Assembly: GCF_003590775.1 (NCBI RefSeq)
Contig: NZ_QYUM01000002.1
Coordinates: 62,001 to 126,000, forward strand
Source: Sphingomonas cavernae
Lineage (GTDB): Bacteria; Pseudomonadota; Alphaproteobacteria; Sphingomonadales; Sphingomonadaceae
Reading direction: 5' to 3'
DNA length: 64,000 bases
A model generated the notes under the pieces. The model did not search any database. It worked only from the letters and a program-made list of their open reading frames with translations, and had not been told where the DNA came from. The stretch's first letter is position 1. Every line of letters begins with the position of its first letter. This document shows, one piece after another, positions 35,174-44,008 of the stretch. Both the position numbers and the translations under genes were made by a program.

Positions 35174-36103
35174 ATGCGCTTCGATTTGAATCTTCTGAGA
35201 AATCTGGCGATGCTGCTGCACACCCGAAGTGTCACCAGCGCCGCGCAGAGGCTCAATATGAGTCAGCCGGCGATGAGCCGGTCACTCGCGGAACTGCGCC
35301 ATTTGCTGGGCGATCCGCTGCTTGTGCGCACACGCGGCGGCATGCTGCTTACGCGCCGCGCCGAGGAGTTGGTTGCACCGGTTCAGCAATGGCTGCACGA
35401 AGCCCAGCGGCTCGTCCGCCCGCCGCACATCGACCTCGCAACGCTTGAACGCCGCTTCCAGATCTGCGCGACCGACTATGGCGTGCTTTCGGTGCTTCGC
35501 ACGGCGCTGCCGGCGATCATGGCGGCAGCCCCAGGCGTCTCGCTCGATATCCGACAGAATACAGGGGATGTCGTCGCACGGCTTGCCGCGGGCGAAGTCG
35601 ATCTTGTGCTCAGTTGCACCGAACCCGATCGCACGCTCGTCCATGAACGGCATTTGCGCCGCGAGGATTTTGTTTGTCTCGTCAGGCATGACCATCCGCT
35701 GGCGCTTCAGCGTGGCGTTCCTACACTCGACGATATCCTCGCCTGGCCACATGTCAGCGTGAGTGTCAGCGAACCGACCGACGATCCGGTCTCGATCGCG
35801 CTTGCCAGACGGGGGCTGGCGCGGCGCACAGTAGCTACGACACCCTATTTCGCCGGTGCGCAGAGCCTGCTCAACGAAACCGACATGGTGCTAACCCTGC
35901 CGGCAAGCATTGCGCAGAACCCGGCGGTGAGCACGGGGCTGCGCCTGATCCCGGCGCCTCCCGAAATGGGCGGCTTCGACTATTGGCTCATGTGGCATAC
36001 ACGTAGCCAGAGCGATCCTGCAACACATTGGCTGATCAACATTATCTCCCGGGAATGCGCGAGGGAGGCGTGCGACGAGCCGTTGCTTATTGCCGCTGAA
36101 TAA
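35174..36103 (+). CDS. LysR-family transcriptional regulator
   Basis: A 309-residue LysR-type regulator. The HTH occupies residues about 3-60 (LNLLRNLAMLLHTRSVTSAAQRLNMSQPAMSRSLAELRHLLGDPLLVRTRGGMLLT), followed by a NodD/NahR-like substrate-binding domain. The target is uncertain. No divergent partner exists: tetR lies upstream on the same strand and the autotransporter downstream on the same strand. Confidence 0.9.
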   Translation: MRFDLNLLRNLAMLLHTRSVTSAAQRLNMSQPAMSRSLAELRHLLGDPLLVRTRGGMLLTRRAEELVAPVQQWLHEAQRLVRPPHIDLATLERRFQICATDYGVLSVLRTALPAIMAAAPGVSLDIRQNTGDVVARLAAGEVDLVLSCTEPDRTLVHERHLRREDFVCLVRHDHPLALQRGVPTLDDILAWPHVSVSVSEPTDDPVSIALARRGLARRTVATTPYFAGAQSLLNETDMVLTLPASIAQNPAVSTGLRLIPAPPEMGGFDYWLMWHTRSQSDPATHWLINIISRECAREACDEPLLIAAE

Positions 36104-36322
36104 CACTTATCCGGTATCGGCATTTTCCTTCCCTCCTGCCTTCTGACATGAACCCGTCCAACAGGGGAAATTGACAACAGAACCGCGCATGCGCGGTCGC
36201 CAGGGTGTGCCCGCCAGCCGGGTTCGCCCACGCGTCCTTGCGTGCTCGAAACGGAGCTTCCCGCCGTCGCATCGCTGATGCGCACCTGCATCCCCTTCCC
36301 GCCCTCAAGGACATTACCGCCA

Positions 36323-39300
36323 ATGCGTAGCCTGCTTGCTGCAACCTGTCTCACGCCCGTCGCGTTGCTCTCGACGACCGGCCAGCTCTTCGCCGAAACC
36401 GTCGTCAGCACTTCGGTGACAACGCCATACAGGACGTCCATCGCGGCCAATGGCGCGCGCGACGATGTTCGCGTGGCGTCCAACGGGGCGGTGAAGCCCG
36501 TATCGGGGGTCGCGATCACGCTCGACAGCAACAACACCGTCAAGAACGAAGGCACGATCCAGATTACCGACGCCAACGATGCGACCGGCATTCTCGCGAC
36601 GCCCGGCGTTTCCGGTTCGATCACCAACTCCGGCAAGATCATCATCGACGAGAGCTACACGCCCGCCGATGCCGACAAGGACGGGGACAACGACGGGCCG
36701 CTGGCGCAGGGAGCGCGTCGCTTCGGCATACGCATTGCGCCTGGAGGCACCTTTACCGGCAGCATCACCAGCAGCGGAGAAATCACGGTTGAAGGCAACG
36801 ATTCCGCGGGTATCGCAATCGACAGCGCGCTCGCCGGATCGCTCAATAACAGCGGAGCAATTTCAGTCACTGGCGATCGCAGCTATGGCATCCGCGCAGG
36901 CGACGTTTCGGGCGATGTTACGCTGAGGGGCGCGATCTCGGTGCGTGGCGCCGAGTCCGTGGGCGCCGCGCTGGACGGCGATATCGGTGGCAAGCTTGTC
37001 ATCCAGAGTGGCATCACTTCGACGGGGTATCGCACAAGCGCACCGCCGTCCGACACCTCCAAACTCGACACGGACGACCTTCTGCAGGGCGGACCCGCGC
37101 TCCGCATTGCCGGAAATGTGACCGGCGGCATCCTCTTCGACGTTGCTCCGGCGGACAAGGATCCCAAGGACGCCGATGAAGACAAGGATGGCATTCCTGA
37201 TGCAAGCGAAGGCGCCGCCGCGATATCCTCGATCGGCGCAGCCCCCGCGGTACTGATTGGCTCGACAACCGAGGACATCGCCATAGGTGCGGTTGCGGGC
37301 AATGCCAGCGGGCACGGCATCGTTATGAAGGGCGCGATCAGCGGTGCGGGCACGTACAAGGATGTCGCTGCAAACGGCATGGTGATCGGGGGGCTTGGCG
37401 GCGCGGTGAACATCGCGGGCGGGATGACCGTCGAAGGGTCGATCATCGCCACCTCGACCGGCGCCAACGCCACCGCGCTGCGTATCGGCAATGAAGCCAG
37501 CGTCGCGACGATCGCGGTGTCCGGGCGCGTCGAAGCCGCAGGTGGCAGCGTCGCGACATCGAATGTTGCAGCCGTCGCGATCGATGCAGGCGCCAATGTC
37601 GGCAAGATCACCAACAGCGGCCTCGTCCGTGCGACACGGACGGGTGCGGATGGCACCGCGGTCGCGATCGTCGATCGTTCGGGCACGCTCGCGCTCATCG
37701 AGAATACGGGCGCCATCACCGTGGCCGGCCCCGCCGCAGATTCGGGCAAGGCCATTGCGATCGACCTGAGCACCAACACCGCTGGCGCCACCGTGCGCCA
37801 GACCGTCGTCACCGGCGCCGGTCCTACCATCACCGGTAACATATTGTTTGGCTCGGGCGCAGACGTCCTCGATATCGCCGATGGCTCGGTTACAGGCACG
37901 ACACGCTTCGGCGCGGGCGCCAACCGGCTGAATCTTGCGGGCGATTCGACCTATGCCGGCAATGTCGTGTTCGGCGCGGACGCCGACACCGTGACGCTTG
38001 CAGGGACCGCCAGCCAGGCCGGCAGTATCGATTTCGGTGGCGGCGCGGACGCGTTGTCGATTTCGGGCACCGCGAGCTTCACGGGAACGCTTTCGGGGGC
38101 GAACGGGCTGGCGGTGAACGTCGCAAGTGGCTCGCTCAATCTTACAGGCACCGGAGCGGCCGCGATTGCATCGCTCAACGTTGGCGCCACCGGAGCGATC
38201 GGCGTCAATATCGACGGAGCCACCGGGGCACACACCACCTATCAGGTCATAGGCAACGCCAGCTTCGCACAGGGTTCAAAGGTGCTGGTCCGCATGTCGA
38301 GCCTGGGCGCAGCCGAAGGCCAGTACGTGATCGTCCGCGCTGGCAGCCTGACCGGCGCCGCCAATCTCACCAGCGCCGACACCGTCCTGCCCTATATATT
38401 CGCGAGCACGCTGAGCGCCGACACCAACGCCGGCCAGATCTCGCTCAACGTGCGCCGCAAGAACGCGACCGAGCTCGGGCTCAACCGTTCGGAAACGGCG
38501 GCCTACGACGCGATCTATGCCGCGCTCCGGGCCGACAAGCCGCTGGGCGACACCTTTCTGACGATCGCCGATGGCGACAACTTCCGCGGCCAGCTCCGCC
38601 AGATGCTGCCCGAACATGCCGGCGGCATTTTCGAGACGGTGACGCAGGGCTCGCGCGCAACCGCGCGGCTCCTTGCCGATCCCAAAGGGCCGTTCAAGGC
38701 CGAAGACGGATGGCGTTTCTGGATCCAGCAGGTCGCCTGGGGCACGAGCAAGAATCTCGGCGACACCGCCGCCTATGACGTTACCGGCTGGGGCATATCG
38801 GGCGGCGCGGAGATCGTCACCGAGAGCGTCGGCAATTTCGGGTTCTCGCTCGCCTATCTCAATGGCAAGGACGCCGACGGCGAAACCGCCAATGAGGTTC
38901 TGTCGGGGCAGTATGAAGCGGCCGCCTACTGGCGCGGACAATGGGGCGCACTGCGTGCCCACGCTCGCGCATCCGCAGCCTATGTCGACCTGTCCGGCAG
39001 CCGCTTCTTCAAGGCGGGCGACGGGGCCTCGGCCGTCTCGCGCGCCGCGGCGGGCGAGTGGAACGGCATGCTCTATTCGGCCTCGGGCGGCGCGTCCTAT
39101 GAGATCAAACTCGGGCGGCTGAGCCTGCGTCCCACCGGCTCGCTCGACTATTACCGCCTCAAGGAAGACGGCTACACCGAAACCGGCGGCGGCACCGGCT
39201 TCAACCTGATCGTTGACGACCGTACCAGCGACGAGTTCGCAGCCTCTGGCACACTGGCACTCGCCTACGACTTTGGCGGCAAGGCGGTCGACTCAGGCTG

Positions 39301-39547
39301 GTTCCGTGCCGAAATTGAGGGCGGACGCCGGCAGCTCATCGGCGGAGCACTTGGCGCCACAACCGCGCATTTTGCGGGCGGACAGGAATTCGCGCTGCTT
39401 GCGGAAGAACGTGAAAGCGGCTGGATCGGCGCACTGCGTCTGATCGGCGGCAATGCGGGCTTCCGGCTTGGCGGCGAGTTCAACGCGGAGGAGCAACAGG
39501 GTCGCGCCGCGGTTGCCTTCCGCGCCTCCCTGCAGATCGGCCTCTAG
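36323..39547 (+). CDS. Autotransporter with C-terminal beta-barrel
   Basis: A 1074-residue type V secretion protein. ATG 36323 opens a signal peptide (MRSLLAATCLTPVALLSTTGQLFA). The passenger (residues about 50-780) consists of NxGxI-type repeats that predict a beta-helix (NEGTIQITDANDATGI, NSGKIIIDE, NNSGAISVTGDRSYGI, NSGLVRATRTGADGT). Two Asp-rich calcium-like inserts (DADKDGDNDG and DADEDKDGIPDASEG) interrupt it. The C-terminal autotransporter barrel runs from about residue 815 (WRFWIQQVAWGTSKNLGDTAAYDVTGWGISGGAEI) to the end. The passenger's role is unknown. Confidence 0.9.
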   Translation: MRSLLAATCLTPVALLSTTGQLFAETVVSTSVTTPYRTSIAANGARDDVRVASNGAVKPVSGVAITLDSNNTVKNEGTIQITDANDATGILATPGVSGSITNSGKIIIDESYTPADADKDGDNDGPLAQGARRFGIRIAPGGTFTGSITSSGEITVEGNDSAGIAIDSALAGSLNNSGAISVTGDRSYGIRAGDVSGDVTLRGAISVRGAESVGAALDGDIGGKLVIQSGITSTGYRTSAPPSDTSKLDTDDLLQGGPALRIAGNVTGGILFDVAPADKDPKDADEDKDGIPDASEGAAAISSIGAAPAVLIGSTTEDIAIGAVAGNASGHGIVMKGAISGAGTYKDVAANGMVIGGLGGAVNIAGGMTVEGSIIATSTGANATALRIGNEASVATIAVSGRVEAAGGSVATSNVAAVAIDAGANVGKITNSGLVRATRTGADGTAVAIVDRSGTLALIENTGAITVAGPAADSGKAIAIDLSTNTAGATVRQTVVTGAGPTITGNILFGSGADVLDIADGSVTGTTRFGAGANRLNLAGDSTYAGNVVFGADADTVTLAGTASQAGSIDFGGGADALSISGTASFTGTLSGANGLAVNVASGSLNLTGTGAAAIASLNVGATGAIGVNIDGATGAHTTYQVIGNASFAQGSKVLVRMSSLGAAEGQYVIVRAGSLTGAANLTSADTVLPYIFASTLSADTNAGQISLNVRRKNATELGLNRSETAAYDAIYAALRADKPLGDTFLTIADGDNFRGQLRQMLPEHAGGIFETVTQGSRATARLLADPKGPFKAEDGWRFWIQQVAWGTSKNLGDTAAYDVTGWGISGGAEIVTESVGNFGFSLAYLNGKDADGETANEVLSGQYEAAAYWRGQWGALRAHARASAAYVDLSGSRFFKAGDGASAVSRAAAGEWNGMLYSASGGASYEIKLGRLSLRPTGSLDYYRLKEDGYTETGGGTGFNLIVDDRTSDEFAASGTLALAYDFGGKAVDSGWFRAEIEGGRRQLIGGALGATTAHFAGGQEFALLAEERESGWIGALRLIGGNAGFRLGGEFNAEEQQGRAAVAFRASLQIGL

Positions 39548-39571
39548 CGTACGCTAGGGCGATCTGCCGGG

Positions 39572-39611
39572 CATGGCCCGCGCCGTTCCCAACACTTCGG
39601 CGCGGGCCATG
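39572..39611 (+). terminator. Hairpin after the autotransporter gene
   Basis: A 14-bp perfect stem (39572-39585 with 39598-39611) lies 25 bases after the stop, without a strong T run. A separate 14-bp palindrome CTAGCGTACGCTAG (39544-39557) includes the stop codon. Confidence 0.55.
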
Positions 39612-39691
39612 GTTGGCCTGCGATCTTTTCCTTGCATCCGGCGGCCCCGACGACTTTATCGGCGACGAACCGGCTGACGAAAGGAACAGAT

Positions 39692-40444
39692 ATGAGCGGA
39701 ACCGTCCTCATCACGGGCGCTACGGCGGGAATCGGCGCGGCCGCTGCGCGACGTTTCACGCGTAATGGCTGGAAAGTGGTGGCGACGGGTCGGCGGCAGG
39801 AGCGGCTCGAAGCGCTCGTGGCAGAGCTTGGCGCTGACAAGGTGCATGCCAGCGCTTTCGACATGCGCGACGCTGCCGCGATCGACAATGCCGTTGCCGC
39901 GCTGCCCGATGGCTTTCGTGACATCGATGTCCTGATCAACAATGCCGGACTCGCACTCGGGACGGGGCCGGCGCAAGACGCCGACCTCGCCCAGTGGCGC
40001 CAGATGATCGACACCAACATCACCGGCCTCATCACGATCACGCACCGGCTGTTGCCCATCTTGATCGAGCGCAAGGGCGCGATCCTCAACATCAGTTCGA
40101 CCGCCGCCACCTACCCCTATCGCGGCGGAAACGCCTATGGCGGCACCAAGGCATTCGTCTCGCAATTTTCGCTCGGGCTTCGCTCCGACCTTCACGGCAC
40201 TGGCGTACGCGTCACTTCGATCGAGCCGGGTATGGTCGAAACTGAATTCACGGTGGTGCGCACAGGCGGCGATCAGGCCGCGTCCGACATACTCTATGGC
40301 GGCGCCGACCCGATGACCGCCGAAGATATCGCGGAAACGCTGCATTGGGTCGCAACCCAACCCGCGCACCTAAACGTCAACCGCATCGAATTGATGCCCG
40401 TCTCGCAATCCTTCGCCGGATTCCAGGTCGCGCGCGGCGGCTAA
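39692..40444 (+). CDS. Short-chain dehydrogenase/reductase
   Basis: A 250-residue classical SDR. The cofactor motif TGATAGIGAAAARRF lies at residues 8-22, NNAG at about 84-87, and the catalytic Ser (NISSTAAT) and YGGTK follow. The ATGRRQERLEALVAEL region suggests NADP preference, similar to YdfG/serine 3-dehydrogenase-type reductases. ATG 39692 follows AAAGGA; the longer open frame begins 20 codons upstream without SDR similarity. Substrate unknown. The tetR gene downstream is convergent. Confidence 0.9.
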   Translation: MSGTVLITGATAGIGAAAARRFTRNGWKVVATGRRQERLEALVAELGADKVHASAFDMRDAAAIDNAVAALPDGFRDIDVLINNAGLALGTGPAQDADLAQWRQMIDTNITGLITITHRLLPILIERKGAILNISSTAATYPYRGGNAYGGTKAFVSQFSLGLRSDLHGTGVRVTSIEPGMVETEFTVVRTGGDQAASDILYGGADPMTAEDIAETLHWVATQPAHLNVNRIELMPVSQSFAGFQVARGG

Positions 40445-40453
40445 AACGGCACG

Positions 40454-41059
40454 CTACTCGATGACCGGCCCCGTCAGCACTGCCCGCGCCAAGGCAAGCG
40501 CTTCTTCGGTGCCCGCGCCGCCGGGCGCCTCCTCGTCCTCGAAACGAACGAGCGTATCCAGAAATACCAGCGAAGCGCTGCCCAGCCGTCGGTTAAATGT
40601 CGCCGGTGTCATGCCAGGCAGGGATTGCCGCAAGCGCTCCACAATATTTTGCGCAGCCGGGGCGATCTCGTCAAAGGCAGCGCGCGCCGATCGCGCATTC
40701 GCAGTAAGCTGGTAGAGGAACCCTGCAAATCTGCGCCGACCGCTCGCATCAAGCACCTCGCTGATCGGACGAAGCAACGCCTCAAGCAACGCGGCCGGTT
40801 CTTGGACACATCCTCTGGCCTCGGTTTCGGCTAGAAGAATCGCGCGCCGCGTTTCGAGTTGCGGAAGCCGATACTCGAACACCGCCTCGATCAGGCGCTG
40901 CCGGTCCCCGAAATGATACTGGACCGCCACCTTGTTGGCCGAACCCGCAGCCTGTCCGATTTCGCGCAGCGGGACGCCCAGTCCCTGCGTTGCGATCAAC
41001 CGCTCGGCGGCTTCGATCAGCGCCTTGGCTGGCTTTTTGTAAGCGTTTTTCATCCGCAT
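40454..41059 (-). CDS. TetR-family transcriptional regulator
   Basis: A 201-residue TetR regulator: HTH in KALIEAAERLIATQGLGVPLREIGQAAGSANKVAVQYHFGDRQRLIEAVF, then a helical effector domain. ATG 41059 (MRMKNAYKK) is my choice; 41053 or an upstream codon at 41125 are possible. It is divergent from the sulfatase gene. The intergenic region has a small palindrome TTAAGGCTTAA (41127-41137) that could be an operator, with low confidence. Confidence 0.88.
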   Translation of the reverse strand: MRMKNAYKKPAKALIEAAERLIATQGLGVPLREIGQAAGSANKVAVQYHFGDRQRLIEAVFEYRLPQLETRRAILLAETEARGCVQEPAALLEALLRPISEVLDASGRRRFAGFLYQLTANARSARAAFDEIAPAAQNIVERLRQSLPGMTPATFNRRLGSASLVFLDTLVRFEDEEAPGGAGTEEALALARAVLTGPVIE

Positions 41060-41225
41060 CGTGCCTAGCGTTGGAGACGTGCGCAATCCAGCATCCCTCT
41101 CTACGACCATCACTGCCACGATCATTTTAAGGCTTAAGGATTAATTTTATTGACGCGCGCGGGGGCACGCGCCAGCGGACAGGTGGAGAACTCTTAGAAA
41201 CCCGGTTGATCAAGGAGATGCGGCA

Positions 41226-43553
41226 ATGAAACGGACGCTCGCGCATACGGCTGCGGCGGCAGCGCTCGTCATCGGCGCGCAGGGCCATGCGCAGACGGCG
41301 CGCACGGCATTACCCGTTTCTCCGCCGCCTTTCGACGGAGTCATCAAGGATAATGTCCTGGACTCCAGGCCAACCCCGCTTCAGGCGGTGCGTGCGCCGC
41401 AGGGTGCGCCAAATATCTTCCTGTTCATGAGCGACGATGTGGGATTCGCCATGTCGACCAGCTTCGGCGGCCCGGTTCCGACCCCGAACATGGATCGCCT
41501 TGCAGCCTCAGGCCAGCGCTACAACCGCTTTCATACCACCGGAATCTGCTCGCCCACCCGCGCGGCACTGCTCACCGGGCGCAACCATCACAATGTCGGT
41601 ACCGGCTATCTGGCCGACCTGCCCACTGGCTTTCCCGGCTACACCGCGCACATTCCATCGTCCGCCGCCACCGTCGCGCAGACGCTCCGCCTTAATGGCT
41701 ACAACACCGCGATGTTTGGCAAACATCACAACATACCCAACGGTGAGGAATCGGCCGCAGGCCCGTTCGATCAGTGGCCAACCGGGCTGGGCTTCGAATA
41801 TTTCTACGGCTTCGTCGGCGGCGATACTGACCAATGGAATCCACGCCTCTATCGCGGCACCTCTCGCTTGCCCGACCAGACGGAGCTCGCCGCGCTGCTG
41901 GATCGCCGCCTTGCCGAAGACGCCATCGGCTGGATCCACAATCAAAAGGCCGCCGCGCCTGACAAGCCCTTCTTCATCTATTTTGCCCCGGGCTCCATGC
42001 ACGCGCCGCATCAGGCGCCCCGCGAATATATCGATCGCTTCAAGGGCAAGTTCGATCAGGGTTGGGATGCAGTGCGCGAGGAAACTCACCAGCGGCAACT
42101 GGCGCAAGGGATCATCCCGCCGGGCACGCAGCTAACCACGCGCCCTGACGGCATCCCTGCGTGGGACTCGCTCACATCGCAGCAAAAGGCATTCGCGGTG
42201 CGGACGATGGAGGTCGCCGCGGGGATGCTTGCCTATCAGGACGAGCAACTCGGTCGTATCATGGACGAGCTCGCGCGGATGGGCGAACTGGACAACACGC
42301 TGGTCGCGATCATTCAGGGCGACAATGGCGCCGCCACCGAGGTTGGCCCCAGGGGCACCCTCAACGAGCTTGGCAACATCAACGGCCTGGAAGAGGACGA
42401 TGCGTGGCTCGCCGCCAATATCGACAAGCTAGGCGGTCCCGACACCTACCCCACCTACCCCGCCGGCTGGGCATTGGCGATGAACACGCCGCTGCGCTGG
42501 ACCAAGCAATATGCGTCGATGCTGGGCGCGATCCGCAATGGCATGATCGTTTCGTGGAAGGGCCATGTCGCGCGGCCTGACACCGTCTGCGCCCGGTTCG
42601 GCCATGTCGTCGACATCGCGCCAACACTGCTCGAGGCGGCAGGCATCACCGCGCCCGACACGGTTTACGGCGTGAAGCAGAAACCCTTCGACGGCGAAAG
42701 CCTGGTTTCTAGCCTGAAGTCCTGCGAGCCGGATAAGCCGCGCACGCAATATTTCGAGATCGGAGGCAAGGTCGGCCTGTATCACGATGGCTGGTTTGCC
42801 AGCTTCGACGACGGGCGCAAGCCTTGGGAAGCCGTCCCACCAGGCGGCGTGCGCCCCCAGACGCAATGGACGCTCTACAACCTCAGCAACGACTTCTCGC
42901 AGGCGAACGAAGTGTCAGCGGCACATCCCGAGCGCATGAAGCAGATGATCGCGTTGTGGCAGGATGTCGCGCGGAAGAACAATGTGCTTCCACTCGATCA
43001 TCGCTTCGGTCCCGCCAGAGGCGCGGGGCATATGGTCCCGGGACGCAGCCGGTATGAATATTGGGGCAAGGACGTCAGTGTTCTTGCGATCAGGGAACCC
43101 AATTTCGCGGGACGATCCTTCACGCTTGAGGCCGATGTTCGGCTCGACAAGCCCGATGGTTCTGGCGTCGTGGTGGCTCTTGGCAGCCATTTTGCGGGCT
43201 GGAGCCTGTTTCTCGACAAGGGCCGCCCTATGTTCGCCTATGCGCGATCGACGAACCCCGACGATATCGTAAAGATCGCCGCGAAACGGCGGCTCCCCGC
43301 CGGGTCAGGCAAGCTGCGCATGACCTTCACGTCGAAAGGCATTCGCAAAGGCGCGCATGTCGAGATCGCCAGCGGCGACCAGATTTTTGCCACCGGCGAG
43401 ATCGCGAAGACCTTCATCCTGCCCGCGGGGCTGGGCGAAACCCTCGATATCGGTCGCGATACCGGTGTCACCGTAACCCGTTATCGAACTGCGCACGGTG
43501 CGATCGAAGGGGATGTTCCCCATGTCGCAATCGACTTTGGCAAGGGGCACTAA
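41226..43553 (+). CDS. Secreted arylsulfatase-type sulfatase
   Basis: A 775-residue sulfatase with a signal peptide (MKRTLAHTAAAAALVIGAQGHAQ). The formylglycine motif CSPTR with C108 (GICSPTRAALLTGRN) is intact, and the metal-binding DD is at residues 70-71 (FLFMSDDVGF). FFIYFAPGSMHAPHQAP and IIQGDNGAATEVGPRG are also family features. It hydrolyses sulfate esters in the periplasm or outside the cell. A C-terminal region of about 160 residues looks like a beta-sandwich domain. No sulfatase-modifying enzyme gene is nearby. Divergent from tetR and convergent with the cytochrome c gene. Confidence 0.92.
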   Translation: MKRTLAHTAAAAALVIGAQGHAQTARTALPVSPPPFDGVIKDNVLDSRPTPLQAVRAPQGAPNIFLFMSDDVGFAMSTSFGGPVPTPNMDRLAASGQRYNRFHTTGICSPTRAALLTGRNHHNVGTGYLADLPTGFPGYTAHIPSSAATVAQTLRLNGYNTAMFGKHHNIPNGEESAAGPFDQWPTGLGFEYFYGFVGGDTDQWNPRLYRGTSRLPDQTELAALLDRRLAEDAIGWIHNQKAAAPDKPFFIYFAPGSMHAPHQAPREYIDRFKGKFDQGWDAVREETHQRQLAQGIIPPGTQLTTRPDGIPAWDSLTSQQKAFAVRTMEVAAGMLAYQDEQLGRIMDELARMGELDNTLVAIIQGDNGAATEVGPRGTLNELGNINGLEEDDAWLAANIDKLGGPDTYPTYPAGWALAMNTPLRWTKQYASMLGAIRNGMIVSWKGHVARPDTVCARFGHVVDIAPTLLEAAGITAPDTVYGVKQKPFDGESLVSSLKSCEPDKPRTQYFEIGGKVGLYHDGWFASFDDGRKPWEAVPPGGVRPQTQWTLYNLSNDFSQANEVSAAHPERMKQMIALWQDVARKNNVLPLDHRFGPARGAGHMVPGRSRYEYWGKDVSVLAIREPNFAGRSFTLEADVRLDKPDGSGVVVALGSHFAGWSLFLDKGRPMFAYARSTNPDDIVKIAAKRRLPAGSGKLRMTFTSKGIRKGAHVEIASGDQIFATGEIAKTFILPAGLGETLDIGRDTGVTVTRYRTAHGAIEGDVPHVAIDFGKGH

Positions 43554-43595
43554 GCTTGTCCGACCGCGACACCCCGCGCCTCGGATTCCGTTGAA

Positions 43596-43982
43596 CTACT
43601 GTGCCGTATCGCCAAGGTAGCGGATCAGTTCCCCACGCTGCTTCGCGTCCGGAACCGATATAACCATCCGTGTTCCGGGGACTGCTTTCGTCGGACTGGC
43701 AAGATATCGGTCAAGATTTGCCGGGTTCCACACGAGCCCAGAGCTTTTCAGCGCGGGCGAGTATCGGAAATCCGTGCTGCCCGCGCGGCGACCCACGACG
43801 CCGGCCAGATTTGGTCCCAGTGGCGCAGGGGCTCCCGGCTTGAGCGAATGGCAATTCTGGCAGCGCTGCTTGAACAGCGCCATGCCGGCACCGTCGGCGG
43901 GCGCTGCCGCAGAAGTCTGGCCCAGCACCAGCATCACGCTACCAAGGAGAAACGCGGAAGTCAGGAAATGGCGTTTACGCAT
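43596..43982 (-). CDS. Small class I cytochrome c
   Basis: A 128-residue periplasmic cytochrome c. It has a signal peptide (MRKRHFLTSAFLLGSVMLVLGQTSAAA), one haem motif CQNCH, GPNLAGVVGRRAG and a likely Met axial ligand in GTRM. ATG 43982 follows GAGGTG at the right spacing; GTG 43988 is an alternative. It is the last gene of the periplasmic oxidation operon and the likely electron acceptor of the molybdenum hydroxylase or the PQQ enzyme. Confidence 0.92.
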   Translation of the reverse strand: MRKRHFLTSAFLLGSVMLVLGQTSAAAPADGAGMALFKQRCQNCHSLKPGAPAPLGPNLAGVVGRRAGSTDFRYSPALKSSGLVWNPANLDRYLASPTKAVPGTRMVISVPDAKQRGELIRYLGDTAQ

Positions 43983-44008
43983 ATGCACCTCACAACATGG
44001 GTCGCGCT

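Noticed and set aside
36104-36322. Possible riboswitch in the leader of the autotransporter gene
   Set aside because: Several GC stems can be drawn, but none matches a riboswitch class I know.
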